Source: Pleurocapsa minor HA4230-MV1
Lineage (GTDB): Bacteria > Cyanobacteriota > Cyanobacteriia > Cyanobacteriales > Xenococcaceae
Direction of reading: 5' to 3'
Length of the DNA: 64,000 nt
Assembly: GCA_019359095.1 (NCBI GenBank)
Contig: JAHHHZ010000025.1
Location: 1 to 64,000 of the forward strand
The notes beneath the pieces were generated by a model. That model searched no databases and had not been told where the DNA came from. It was given only the letters and a program-made list of their open reading frames with translations. This document shows, piece after piece, positions 26,172 to 34,548 of the stretch. The position numbers were made by a program, and so were the translations under genes. The first letter of the stretch is position 1. Each line of letters opens with the position of its first letter.

Positions 26172-26543
26172 TTGGGACTACCAAAACCCCATCGGTTGCG
26201 AGATCGAAGAGATTATAGGGCTGTTTACGCACAGGGCATCCGTCGTTACAGTCCTCATCTAACTCTGTTTGCCCTTGACTGTAGGGATACAAAAGGTGCG
26301 GATTTCCCCCCAGCAAGTAGTTTTGGCATTTCCATTAGTAAAAAAGTAAGTAAAAAAGCCGTAGTGCGCAATCGGCTTAAAAGACAGATCAAAGGAGTCA
26401 TCAGAAACTATTTGCAGGGAATTGAACCTGGCTGGAAAATCGTAATTGCAGTCAAACCCCAAGCAATAAAATGCAAATATGAACATTTTTTGCGAGAATT
26501 AGAAGAGTTATTAAAACAAGCAAAAATAATCAATGGGTATTAA
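26172..26543 (+). CDS. rnpA: ribonuclease P protein component
   Basis: RnpA assists the catalytic RNase P RNA in tRNA 5' maturation. The 123-residue protein has the N-terminal LPKPHRLRDRRDYRAVYAQG, the RNR signature in KKAVVRNRLKRQIKGVIR (about residues 57-74) and the FGISISKKV strand. The start is TTG 26172 (L-P-K-P-H is the family's normal beginning), so a weak start after rpmH may set its lower expression. It overlaps the following gene by 11 bases, which indicates translational coupling. Confidence 0.95.
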   Translation: MGLPKPHRLRDRRDYRAVYAQGIRRYSPHLTLFALDCRDTKGADFPPASSFGISISKKVSKKAVVRNRLKRQIKGVIRNYLQGIEPGWKIVIAVKPQAIKCKYEHFLRELEELLKQAKIINGY

Positions 26544-26928
26544 AGAAGAGGTTTATTACGAAGGTGGTCCCCACGTTGGAGATTTAATTTTTAATATATT
26601 TTTAGCATTTACAGTAATCTGCATTCCCTTGACTGTTGGGGCAATTGTCAGAGCTTTGTGGCTTCGCTATCGGATTACAGACCGCCGTATTTGTGTAACT
26701 GGGGGTTGGAGAGGTACGCAAAGAACAGATATTATTTATTCTGAGGTCATGAAAATTGTTAAAGTTCCTAGAGGAGTTGGTTTGTGGGGAGATTTAGTGA
26801 TTACCCTCAGAGACAAAAGCCGTCTAGAAATGCGTGCGGTTCCTCAATTTAGAGAGATTTACGACTATATCTCAGAAAGGGCAGCAGATAAGACAGGTAG
26901 ACCTTTAGAGTCGATTAGAGTCAACTAA
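26533..26928 (+). CDS. PH-like domain membrane protein between rnpA and yidC
   Basis: A 131-residue protein with a hydrophobic helix (residues about 15-45, LIFNIFLAFTVICIPLTVGA) followed by a bacterial PH-like (bPH) domain with YRITDRRICVTGGWRGTQ and VPRGVGLWGDLVITLRD. The gene sits between rnpA and yidC, overlapping rnpA by 11 bases. This placement is, from memory, common in cyanobacteria and suggests a link to membrane protein insertion, but no function is established to my knowledge. Start ATG 26533. Confidence 0.8.
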   Translation: MGIKEEVYYEGGPHVGDLIFNIFLAFTVICIPLTVGAIVRALWLRYRITDRRICVTGGWRGTQRTDIIYSEVMKIVKVPRGVGLWGDLVITLRDKSRLEMRAVPQFREIYDYISERAADKTGRPLESIRVN

Positions 26929-27028
26929 ATAGCAGAGTATACAGTTTAGATCGGTTTTCCTCACGGGCGATCGATTAAACTGGACTGGCAATTATAATTA
27001 TTCCATAAAAGGCTAAACAGATTAAAAA

Positions 27029-28183
27029 ATGGACTTTGGTATCGGCTTCCTCTCAAATAATATCATGCTCCCCATCCTGGATTTTTTCTATGGATTAGTG
27101 CCGAGTTATGGTTTTGCGATTATTGCTTTGACAATTGTAATTCGTTTTGCAGTAGTTCCTCTGAGTGCAGGACAAATTCGCAACATGCGAAAAATGAAGA
27201 TCGTTCAGCCGATGATGAAGGAACGACAGGAGCAAATTAAACAGAAATATAAAAACGACCCTGAGAAACAGCGAGAAGAACAGGCTAAAGTAATGCAGGA
27301 GTTTGGGAATCCTTTGGCGGGATGTCTGCCATTGGTCTTGCAGATGCCCATCTTGTTTGCCCTCTTTGCCACTTTGAGAGGATCGCCCTTTACTGACACT
27401 CCCTACGATATTAACGTTCAGATTCTGCCACAAGAACAGATCGAACGTGTTGCGCCTCAACCTTTTGCGACTAAGCCCAAGAATATTTATATCGAAGATG
27501 GTATCCATGAGAGAATCGCCGCTATGTTGCCTGGTGGTAACAAGTTAGCAGTGGGTGAAACTACCAAGGTGGAACTACAAACTCCTGATGGCAAATCCTT
27601 AAATACCCTGCTTAAAGAATACCCAGAGAGCAATATTAAGTCTGATTTAAAAGTTACCAAAGGTTTTGAGCGAGTAAGCATTAATGAAGATGGTACAATC
27701 ACTGCTCTAGAACCAGGAGACGCGACCATTCAGGTAACAATTCCTGGGATTGCAGCTAATACTGGCTTTTTGTTCATTGAAAAGCTTGGTCGAGTCGGTG
27801 TAACTAATGAAGATGGTGGCATCAACTTTGATATTTTGGCAATGGTCTTGATGTTTGGTGTGGGTATCTACGTCAACCAACAGCTGAGTGGAACGCAAAA
27901 TGCTACTGCTGGTGCAGATCAGCAACAGGCAATTAATAAGATTACGCCTTTGTTGTTTAGCGGGATGTTCTTATTTTTTCCCCTCCCTGCGGGTGTATTA
28001 ATGTATATCGTTGTGGCAAACTTCTTCCAAACTGGTCAAACTTGGTTCTTAATGCGTGAACCTCTTCCAGATGATCTCCAGAAAATTCTTGATGAACAGG
28101 AAAAAGCAGAAGCTGCCACTAATAGAGATGCTTTACCATTTGAGAAAAAGCGTTCTAAGAAGAAAGAAAAAACTTCAGGTTAA
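27029..28183 (+). CDS. yidC: membrane protein insertase YidC/Oxa1/Alb3
   Basis: YidC inserts membrane proteins, including thylakoid ones, alone or with SecYEG. The 384-residue protein has five hydrophobic segments: near residues 5-25, 28-48 ([20 protein letters not shown]), a re-entrant region around [20 protein letters not shown] (about 97-116), then 265-285 and 310-345. The conserved positively charged Arg of the groove is in VIRFAVVPL. Residues about 130-260 form a lumen/periplasm insertion typical of cyanobacterial YidC. The C-terminus is Lys-rich (KKRSKKKEK), which aids ribosome contact. Start ATG 27029. Confidence 0.95.
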   Translation: MDFGIGFLSNNIMLPILDFFYGLVPSYGFAIIALTIVIRFAVVPLSAGQIRNMRKMKIVQPMMKERQEQIKQKYKNDPEKQREEQAKVMQEFGNPLAGCLPLVLQMPILFALFATLRGSPFTDTPYDINVQILPQEQIERVAPQPFATKPKNIYIEDGIHERIAAMLPGGNKLAVGETTKVELQTPDGKSLNTLLKEYPESNIKSDLKVTKGFERVSINEDGTITALEPGDATIQVTIPGIAANTGFLFIEKLGRVGVTNEDGGINFDILAMVLMFGVGIYVNQQLSGTQNATAGADQQQAINKITPLLFSGMFLFFPLPAGVLMYIVVANFFQTGQTWFLMREPLPDDLQKILDEQEKAEAATNRDALPFEKKRSKKKEKTSG

Positions 28184-28201
28184 TAACCATTATCAACTAT
28201 T

Positions 28202-28690
28202 GTGAAAAGTCAATTGAGTTTGGGAAAAGAATGGTTAGAGCAGCTACTTACTCTAATGGGTGTGGCTGCGGAAGTTAAGACAGAAGGGTTTGAAACGGTA
28301 AGTGCTGATTCAGACTTCAACTGGCTAAGTATTAGCGCTGATGATTTAACCGAGACGCAAAAGCAGCAGCTAATTGGTAACAAAGGTGAAAGTATTGATG
28401 CGATTCAGTATTTGACTAATACTATTCTTAATTTAGATACAGATCCAGAAGTACAAAGTTCTTTTGTGGTTGAGCTTGATGGTTATCGAGTTCAACGTAA
28501 CCAAGAATTAGCAACCTTGACTCAAGATGCGATCGCTCAGGTACAATCAACAGGTGAAGAAGTGGCAATACCTGGCTTATCTTCAGCCGAAAGAAAACAA
28601 ATACATTCTTTATTAGAAGGCTCGGAAGGCCTGAGTAGCGAGAGTCGTGGTCAAGAGCCAAACCGTCAGTTGGTAATTTTGCCTCGATAG
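28202..28690 (+). CDS. khpB: KhpB/Jag-type RNA-binding protein (KH and R3H)
   Basis: A 162-residue protein with a Jag-type KH domain (GNKGESIDAIQYLTNTILNL, the GxxG loop being GNKGE) at about residues 55-80 and an R3H domain (about 95-160) with LSSAERKQIHSLLE, the Arg-x3-His spacing here being R-K-Q-I-H. It binds RNA with the partner KhpA; the family affects sRNA and mRNA levels and cell shape in other bacteria. The Jag N-terminal domain of Gram-positives is absent. It follows yidC by 18 bases with a GTG start at 28202, the usual order. Confidence 0.85.
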   Translation: MKSQLSLGKEWLEQLLTLMGVAAEVKTEGFETVSADSDFNWLSISADDLTETQKQQLIGNKGESIDAIQYLTNTILNLDTDPEVQSSFVVELDGYRVQRNQELATLTQDAIAQVQSTGEEVAIPGLSSAERKQIHSLLEGSEGLSSESRGQEPNRQLVILPR

Positions 28691-28745
28691 TCTTGCCTAA
28701 TGCCATCAGTGCGCTAATATCCAAATGCGTCATATTAAGTAAACA

Positions 28746-29258
28746 ATGGAACCGATATATATTCCTCATCTGCTCAAAGCACCTAAAAGAACGGCAGAAA
28801 TCATTGTAGATGATAATATTTCAGGCTTGGACACGTTAGTTCCTGTTAAGGGATTTATCTCAGTACGTCACGGAGGTAATTTTTTAGAGATTGTTTCCAT
28901 AGCGGAGACAATTACTACTTTAGTTTGCGATCGCTGTTTACAGCATTATAATCATCGTTTGGCGATCGATACTTCGGAGTTAATCTGGCTCGAATCTGAA
29001 TTAGAAAACGCGCAAGATCTTCCCTCTGAAAGAGAAGTGCATCTAGAAGATCTTTCCGAAACTTTACCCCCTAATGGACATTATGATCCTGAAGTCTGGC
29101 TTTTTGAACAGCTATCTTTAGCCTTACCCTTACGGAAAATCTGTGGTGCAGACTGTCCTGGAGCAAGCATTAAAACAACTTCAGATGATCATTATGTCGA
29201 TCACCGCTGGTCTTCTTTGGCTGCCTTAAAAGAGCAATTAAACAGTACTCAAGACTAA
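28746..29258 (+). CDS. YceD/DUF177 family protein
   Basis: A 170-residue soluble protein of the YceD/DUF177 family, implicated elsewhere in 23S rRNA or ribosome metabolism and often next to rpmF. Two Cys pairs are visible: CDRC (about residue 59) and CGADC (about residue 137), a probable metal site. The acidic middle (LESELENAQDLPSEREVHLE) is usual for the family. It is the last gene of the rpmH-yidC block, followed by a strong terminator. No rpmF follows. Confidence 0.85.
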   Translation: MEPIYIPHLLKAPKRTAEIIVDDNISGLDTLVPVKGFISVRHGGNFLEIVSIAETITTLVCDRCLQHYNHRLAIDTSELIWLESELENAQDLPSEREVHLEDLSETLPPNGHYDPEVWLFEQLSLALPLRKICGADCPGASIKTTSDDHYVDHRWSSLAALKEQLNSTQD

Positions 29259-29306
29259 GTAGGTTTAAGCATCGAGTATCGAATACCAACAATAATTTAA
29301 TTGAGT

Positions 29307-29340
29307 AGTAAGAGTTGAATTTTGAACTCTTACTTTTTTT
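29307..29340 (+). terminator. intrinsic terminator of the rpmH-rnpA-yidC operon
   Basis: AGTAAGAGTT (29307-29316) pairs perfectly with AACTCTTACT (29325-29334) around an 8-base loop, followed by a run of seven T. It ends 22 bases before the convergent Spondin_N gene stop. Confidence 0.9.
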
Positions 29341-29362
29341 ATGGCAACTAATTACTATTCAT

Positions 29363-30514
29363 CTATATTTCGGGGACTGGTTCTGCATAGAATGCAATAC
29401 CATTTTCTCCTACTGCTTGGAAATCAGGTGATTTAAGATAAGAATCTTTCTCTTCGATTGAGGCAGTATAGAAATTAGCATCTAACTTAGAATTATAAAA
29501 AGCATAGACAGGAACTGTTCCCGCTTCTTGCATCTCATAACCATAAAAAGCAATTCCCCCAAACGAGTAGTCAAAGTTTTTGTCCATGACAGCAAGTTCC
29601 TCTTCTGATGAAGCGTATAAATATGCTCCCGTATCGCTACTGATAAAACGATACACGGGAGTAACACCCGTCAGATCTGCTAGAGACTCTGGTTCAGGCG
29701 CACTCAGAAAAGAACTTTCTTTTAACTCATAATTAGGTTCGTTTTTAATTAAGGAGTCTTTCTCTATCTCTGAAATAGTATAGTATTCTCCCTGAGTTTC
29801 GCTTTCAACAAAACGATAAACTTCACTCTTATCGCTATCAACGCTAGGTATTTCTTCAGCAGTAACGGTAATCCTAGCCACATTATAATTATCAGCAGTG
29901 AAATCGGCGTTGGCAAAATCTGAAGAACTTAAGATTCTACCTTTTGACTTCAAGCCTGAATGAGTCCGAACTACTCCAGAGGCAGTTGTTCCCGTATTCG
30001 GTTCTGTTTGTCCTAAGAATGCTGTATTGGATTGAGCCTCATCATTTACTTCTACTCCTGCATCTAAGACTCGATCGCCAGAAATCACCAAGTCTGCGCC
30101 GATAAAATTTCCCTCTTCGTCAAATACAGGAATAGAGGTGGGATTATCATTGGCGATAAAAGCATCATTAGATGGTATCACCATTGAGGCGTAGTTGAAA
30201 AAACGACTATTAGGATCGTCGCTATCTAGAGTAAAAGTTTGACTGACACTTTCTCCAGGATCTATAACCCCTTCCACACCATCAATGCCAACTAGCGTTC
30301 CCTCAACTGTTCCACTACCACTATTGATAAATTCGGCTGACACCCCAACAGTATTACCGTCTTCAGCTAAACTTTCTAATCCCAGTGATGCTGGTTTATT
30401 GTGGTCATAGAGATCGAATTCGCCATTATGAAACCCGACCCAAGTAGGGGTGATGAATGTACCATTTTCGGGAGCAAGATTTTCAATGGTTACAGTAATG
30501 TTAGTCTGAGGCAT
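29363..30514 (-). CDS. Spondin_N domain protein with DUF5648 repeats
   Basis: The 383-residue acidic protein begins with a Spondin_N-type domain (ITVTIENLAPENGTFITPTW and GFHNGEFDLYD, residues about 4-190). Three C-terminal DUF5648-like units follow, each starting V-Y-R/A-F and containing an A-x-FY or YLYA strand then FDY/GGIAFYG-like ends (about 255-380). No signal peptide exists, so if secreted it would need a type I or other leaderless route; the acidic, Asp/Ser-rich composition fits such substrates. DUF5648 modules occur in secreted adhesins and lipases. No adjacent partner was identified. Start ATG 30514. Confidence 0.75.
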   Translation of the reverse strand: MPQTNITVTIENLAPENGTFITPTWVGFHNGEFDLYDHNKPASLGLESLAEDGNTVGVSAEFINSGSGTVEGTLVGIDGVEGVIDPGESVSQTFTLDSDDPNSRFFNYASMVIPSNDAFIANDNPTSIPVFDEEGNFIGADLVISGDRVLDAGVEVNDEAQSNTAFLGQTEPNTGTTASGVVRTHSGLKSKGRILSSSDFANADFTADNYNVARITVTAEEIPSVDSDKSEVYRFVESETQGEYYTISEIEKDSLIKNEPNYELKESSFLSAPEPESLADLTGVTPVYRFISSDTGAYLYASSEEELAVMDKNFDYSFGGIAFYGYEMQEAGTVPVYAFYNSKLDANFYTASIEEKDSYLKSPDFQAVGENGIAFYAEPVPEI

Positions 30515-31181
30515 TTTCTGACTACTCGATTATTTAAACTATAATTTTTTTTCTTACTTCTTAGCTAAATCTCGATTATCTAAAATGTCAATATAACTAA
30601 AAATATGAGTATTTTCACTGAATATTTTCTAATTAAATCAAGTATTATAACAAGTGTATTAATGCATTTGAGTTTAAACTATTTGCTTTATAATTAAGGT
30701 TTAAAATTTTAAATTGCTATTATTTTTTGAAACATTATTTTCATGAATTTTATAGTTAAGTAAAAATCTCGATCTCAAAATAGTAGTAAAATTAGTATTC
30801 TAAATAAGCATTGGGATTACAACAATATATAACGTTTCTCACATTAGTTAGATACACTTCGGTTGTATTTGAAAAAAGGGGAAAGAGGAAAAGGGAAAGG
30901 GAAAGGGAAAGGGAAAGGGAAAACGATGTATCTCATTTATTTGAGAATTGCTATAGATGTAATTCAATTAGTTAATATTATTCATTTATTAGTGCCAGAA
31001 GTAATTTTTTCTGGTAAAAAAAAGGTGATTACTTTATGATTTACTATAATTTAAGACCATAAGTAGTTTTGATGTCACCTAATATCACCTGATGATTTTA
31101 TATTTTATTTATCTAAATCTATTTGACTAAGCGCAACAAATATTGGTAGGGTGCCAAGGAATAATTCAATAGTCTTAATGT
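30515..31181. other. 667-base AT-rich gap with a GGGAAA array
   Basis: Divergent intergenic region between the Spondin_N and CAP genes. It is strongly AT-rich, includes a hexamer array (30893-30922) flanked by AGATACACTTCGG and GATGTATCTCATTTATTTG strings that look like the ends of a small repeat element, and has AAGGAA before the CAP start. No gene seen. Confidence 0.45.
30893..30922. repeat. hexamer tandem array (GGGAAA), five copies
   Basis: Five perfect copies of GGGAAA, preceded by diverged purine units from about 30873. All purine on this strand, so it could adopt an unusual helix or vary by slippage. No coding role. Confidence 0.85.
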
Positions 31182-31583
31182 ATGAATAATACAGATTCTT
31201 TCGATCAACAGATTCTTAATTTAGTAAATGAAGAACGCGCTAAAGTTGGAGCTGATCCTCTACAAATTAATGAACAATTAGATCAAGCTGCCGATCTTCA
31301 TAGTCAAGATCAAGCTAGTATCAACACTATGTCTCATACTGGCTCAAATGGTAGTAATATGGGTAGTCGTGTTCAGGACACTGGTTATCAATATTCAACA
31401 GCAGGTGAAAATGTCGCTGCTGGTTACCCAGATGCAGAAGCTGTTATGGCTGGTTGGATGGGAAGCGATGGTCATCGCGAAAATATTCTCGATCCTAACT
31501 TTGAAGATCTAGGAGTAGGATATAGTGTAGGGGATGATGGCAATGCTTACTGGACTCAGGTTTTTGGGGCAGATATGGCTTAG
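31182..31583 (+). CDS. CAP (SCP/PR1-like) domain protein without signal peptide
   Basis: The whole 133-residue protein is one CAP domain. It starts at the first helix (ILNLVNEERAKVGADPLQIN), has the HSQDQA and MSHTG segment with the pocket His, the AGENVAAGY motif with its Glu, the DGHRENILDPNF segment with the second His, and the terminal YWTQVFG strand. The domain is complete. Family members are extracellular, yet no leader is present. In cyanobacteria such CAP domains are often exported by type I systems, and the acidic Asp/Gly-rich sequence fits that. It faces the Spondin_N gene divergently. Start ATG 31182. Confidence 0.88.
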   Translation: MNNTDSFDQQILNLVNEERAKVGADPLQINEQLDQAADLHSQDQASINTMSHTGSNGSNMGSRVQDTGYQYSTAGENVAAGYPDAEAVMAGWMGSDGHRENILDPNFEDLGVGYSVGDDGNAYWTQVFGADMA

Positions 31584-31802
31584 GAGCAATAATTTTCTTC
31601 TAAATCACCAAATCAAGCAGAAAAAATAGTTACTCAAAGCGATCGCCTGACCATCATATTTGGTTAAAAGCGATCGCGATCTTGCTCAAAACATAAATGG
31701 ATTGGTTGCTCCCCAATAGTTAACTAGAAGAAGTACTATTAGCACTTCAAGAAGTTATCAAAGATTTTCTGGATCATGATGACAGAAACACCAAGCTAAA
31801 AT

Positions 31803-33092
31803 ATGACCACTGCGATCGCCACTGTACTAAAATCAATTACTGATACTGAACTGATTGAACTAGATCATGCTGATGTCTATTGGCACAGAATTTATCAAGT
31901 AGTCAACAGTAGCGCGCCGATTTATCTCTTATTTCCCCAAACTATTGAGGCTCTAGCTGAAATTGTAAAGCAGGCATCCCAGCAGCAATGGCGCATTTTA
32001 ATCTGCGGTAACGCCAGTAAAATCAACTGGGGTAAGATTACTCAGAATATTCAGTTGGTAGTTAGTACTCAAAAATGCGATCGCCTAATTGAACATGCGG
32101 TGGGAGATCTTACGGTGACGGTGGAAGCGGGGATGAAGTTAGCTGATTTGCAGTCAAAATTGCGATCGCACCATCAATTTTTACCCCTAGATTCCCATTA
32201 TGCCGATGCCACTTTAGGCGGAATTGTCGCGACGGCAGATGCAGGAAGTTGGCGACAGCGTTACGGTGGCGTACGAGATTTATTACTGGGCTTGTCTTTT
32301 GTCCGTGCTGATGGAGAGATTGCCAAAGCAGGTGGTAGAGTGGTCAAAAACGTGGCTGGCTATGACCTGATGAAGTTGTTTACGGGTGCTTATGGTACTT
32401 TGGGCGTAATGACTCAACTTACCTTTCGTCTTTATCCCTTAATAACTACTTCTCAAACACTATTATTAACGGGAACAGCAGAACAGATTACTCAAGCCAC
32501 TCAAACTATCCGTAATTCTGGCTTAACGCCTACAGCAATGGATTTATTATCAGCCACGGTAATTGAGCAGCTAAATTTAGGCTCAGATATGGGCTTGATG
32601 ATCCGCTGGCAAACAATTCCTGAAAGCATTGAACAGCAGATGTTACAGGTACAGGCGATCGCTAAACAGTTAGGTTTGGCTACTAGTATTTATCAAGATG
32701 AGCTAGAAGAAAAGCTGTGGCAAGACTGTGGCAAAATTATCAATCTTCCCGAATCAGCGGAGATAGTGACCTGCAAACTGGGTATTGTTCCTAGCAAAGC
32801 CGTGGAATTACTAGCTCAAATTGACGATCGCCATATTAATATCTCAGCTAGAGTTCATGCTGGTAATGGATTAGGAAGATTACAACTCAAGACCAATTAT
32901 GAGCTACTAGAGCAAATGCGATCGCACTGTCAGCAGAACCAAGGTTTTTTAACTATTCTGGATGCACCCCAAGCAGTTAAACAACAGATAGATATTTGGG
33001 GGTATTCAGGTAACGCTCTCAAAACCATGCAGGCGATTAAAAATCAGTTTGATCCACAGAACATTTTAAATCCAGGTCGTTTCATTGTTTAA
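31803..33092 (+). CDS. glcE: glycolate oxidase subunit GlcE-like FAD protein
   Basis: A 429-residue FAD-binding protein of the GlcD/GlcE type, which oxidises glycolate in photorespiration together with GlcD and the Fe-S subunit GlcF. The FAD-binding PCMH fold covers residues about 35-215: QWRILICGNASKINWG, LPLDSHYADATLGGIVATAD, the GVRDLLLGLSFVRADGEIAK segment and GGRVVKNVAGYDLMKLFTGA. The C-terminus ends FDPQNILNPGRF, the normal end of the family. No glcD or glcF adjoins. Because it lacks the long GlcD C-terminal domain, GlcE is the best call. Start ATG 31803. Confidence 0.85.
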   Translation: MTTAIATVLKSITDTELIELDHADVYWHRIYQVVNSSAPIYLLFPQTIEALAEIVKQASQQQWRILICGNASKINWGKITQNIQLVVSTQKCDRLIEHAVGDLTVTVEAGMKLADLQSKLRSHHQFLPLDSHYADATLGGIVATADAGSWRQRYGGVRDLLLGLSFVRADGEIAKAGGRVVKNVAGYDLMKLFTGAYGTLGVMTQLTFRLYPLITTSQTLLLTGTAEQITQATQTIRNSGLTPTAMDLLSATVIEQLNLGSDMGLMIRWQTIPESIEQQMLQVQAIAKQLGLATSIYQDELEEKLWQDCGKIINLPESAEIVTCKLGIVPSKAVELLAQIDDRHINISARVHAGNGLGRLQLKTNYELLEQMRSHCQQNQGFLTILDAPQAVKQQIDIWGYSGNALKTMQAIKNQFDPQNILNPGRFIV

Positions 33093-33205
33093 CAGCAAGA
33101 TTTAAACTCTGATTATTTTCCCTCAGATAGTCAGTTTTGCCCTCTCTAAGTTCTGCCTGAGAAATTAAATGCTACAATAAGTATGACATTATAAGTTAAA
33201 ACAAT

Positions 33206-33403
33206 ATGGTTCAAAGACTTAAACGGTGGGAATCTCCCCGTAAACAAGGACGTAACGACAAAGGAAAAGGTGGCACTGCCAGAGCAAGACAACTTCGTAA
33301 ACGAGAACAAATGCTACGACAGAAGTTGAAAAGCAATGATTCATCAAAACCAGAAAAATTCAAGCAAGAAGAGAGGGAAGTAATACTCCCTCTTTTTTAT
33401 TGA
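33206..33403 (+). CDS. small basic protein with a terminator inside its last codons
   Basis: I do not recognise a family. The 65 residues are rich in Lys and Arg (KRWESPRKQGRNDKGKGGTA and RARQLRKREQMLRQKLKS), typical of a nucleic-acid or ribosome-binding peptide. The last eleven codons coincide with a hairpin and T-run (33370-33398), so the C-terminus EREVILPLFY is encoded by terminator DNA and the stop follows it. The start ATG 33206 is clear. Confidence 0.6.
   Translation: MVQRLKRWESPRKQGRNDKGKGGTARARQLRKREQMLRQKLKSNDSSKPEKFKQEEREVILPLFY
33370..33398 (+). terminator. intrinsic terminator overlapping the end of the small basic gene
   Basis: AGAGGGA (33372-33378) pairs with TCCCTCT (33387-33393) around an 8-base loop, with further A-T pairs below and a run of T to 33398. 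It lies before the stop codon at 33401-33403. Confidence 0.8.
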
Positions 33404-33502
33404 CTACTTTATTTGTTTTATTTGTCTGTCTAAAACCGATCGACACCTTAAAAGCTATAATTTATCAATTTCACATCTAGGATCGCCAATATCATCAAGT
33501 CT

Positions 33503-33721
33503 ATGTCTTTAGAAATAATTATTGCGATCGCAGCAGCAATCATTCTGTTGCTGTTATTTACTTGGTTACTCAATGTTCTTAAGTCAACTATCAAAACAGT
33601 CTTAATAATTGTGGCGATTTTGATCTTGTTACAGATTAGCTTGGGAGTCAATTCAGAGCAGATTATCCAAGCAATATTGCAAATAATAGAACGCATTCAA
33701 GAGTTAATCTTTGCTAAGTAG
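33503..33721 (+). CDS. small hydrophobic membrane protein
   Basis: A 72-residue protein with two hydrophobic helices (residues about 3-25, IIIAIAAAIILLLLFTWLL, and about 32-52, VLIIVAILILLQISLG) followed by an amphipathic end (IIQAILQIIERIQELIF). I recognise no named family; small proteins like this are common in cyanobacterial membranes. It begins 100 bases after the preceding terminator and precedes the SPOR-like gene by 86 bases. Confidence 0.6.
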   Translation: MSLEIIIAIAAAIILLLLFTWLLNVLKSTIKTVLIIVAILILLQISLGVNSEQIIQAILQIIERIQELIFAK

Positions 33722-33807
33722 AGCAGTAGGGCGATTTTCCCAGTCAAAGGTTAAGCTAGACATTTCAATTAAGCTAACTCTCTATTTGACTTTATTTCTA
33801 TCCAGCT

Positions 33808-34548
33808 ATGTCGCCCAAGAATCAAAATAATCGTACTAAAGAATCGTCAATTAGTTCTCAGTTAAAGTCGAGTATTGTCCACAAACCCTTTGAGACAGGG
33901 ACAATCAATATTTTTAATCCTTATCGAGCTAAAAATAAACCCCATGATCGATTAGATCAATTAGCTGCACCAAAGCTGTATTTAGATGCTCAACTACAAT
34001 CCGAGCAATTTGCGACTAATTCAGAAGTTGCAGATCATCAGTCCAATTGGTTAGATCGCTTACTCAACCCCTGGAGTATTAGCGCGATCGCTATGATCTT
34101 TTTGGTCAATTTAATCTCAGGAGCAGTCATTTGGCGCAATTCTCGTTCCCTTGCTAGTGTTGAACCAGTTGAAGCTGTAGCTAGTTTGGGGAGTGCGAAT
34201 ATTGCCAGTGAGGAATTTATGCCTCTTAACCTAAGTACTCTAAGTCGATTAAAGATGGCAGAAGATTTAACACCATCTACCCTTGTCGCGCCGATTATTC
34301 CTGCTCTAGCACCGATTAATCTGGCACGCTCAGCGATCAATCCACAATATTATTACCTACTCACTGAATATCATGGCGATTCTTCCCTAGCTTTAGCCAA
34401 ACAAAAAGTTGAGCAAGTTTCTCTGGTAAATCTTCCTCAAGGAATATTTATTTACTTGGGTGCATATAAAGATCGCGCTCAGGCAGAACAGTTTGTCGCT
34501 CACTTAAAACAAGAAAATTTGACGGCTCACATTTATCCTCCCGACTAG
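33808..34548 (+). CDS. single-pass membrane protein with C-terminal SPOR-like domain
   Basis: The 246-residue protein has a polar, disordered N-terminal region (about 1-85), one membrane helix (about 88-110, SISAIAMIFLVNLISGAVIW), a linker and a C-terminal SPOR-like fold (about 178-245: YYYLLTEYHGDSSLALAKQK, FIYLGAYKDRAQAEQFVAHL). SPOR domains bind denuded peptidoglycan and place proteins at division or cell-wall sites; the N-terminal side would be cytoplasmic. The final four bases overlap the convergent pentapeptide gene end. Confidence 0.75.
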   Translation: MSPKNQNNRTKESSISSQLKSSIVHKPFETGTINIFNPYRAKNKPHDRLDQLAAPKLYLDAQLQSEQFATNSEVADHQSNWLDRLLNPWSISAIAMIFLVNLISGAVIWRNSRSLASVEPVEAVASLGSANIASEEFMPLNLSTLSRLKMAEDLTPSTLVAPIIPALAPINLARSAINPQYYYLLTEYHGDSSLALAKQKVEQVSLVNLPQGIFIYLGAYKDRAQAEQFVAHLKQENLTAHIYPPD

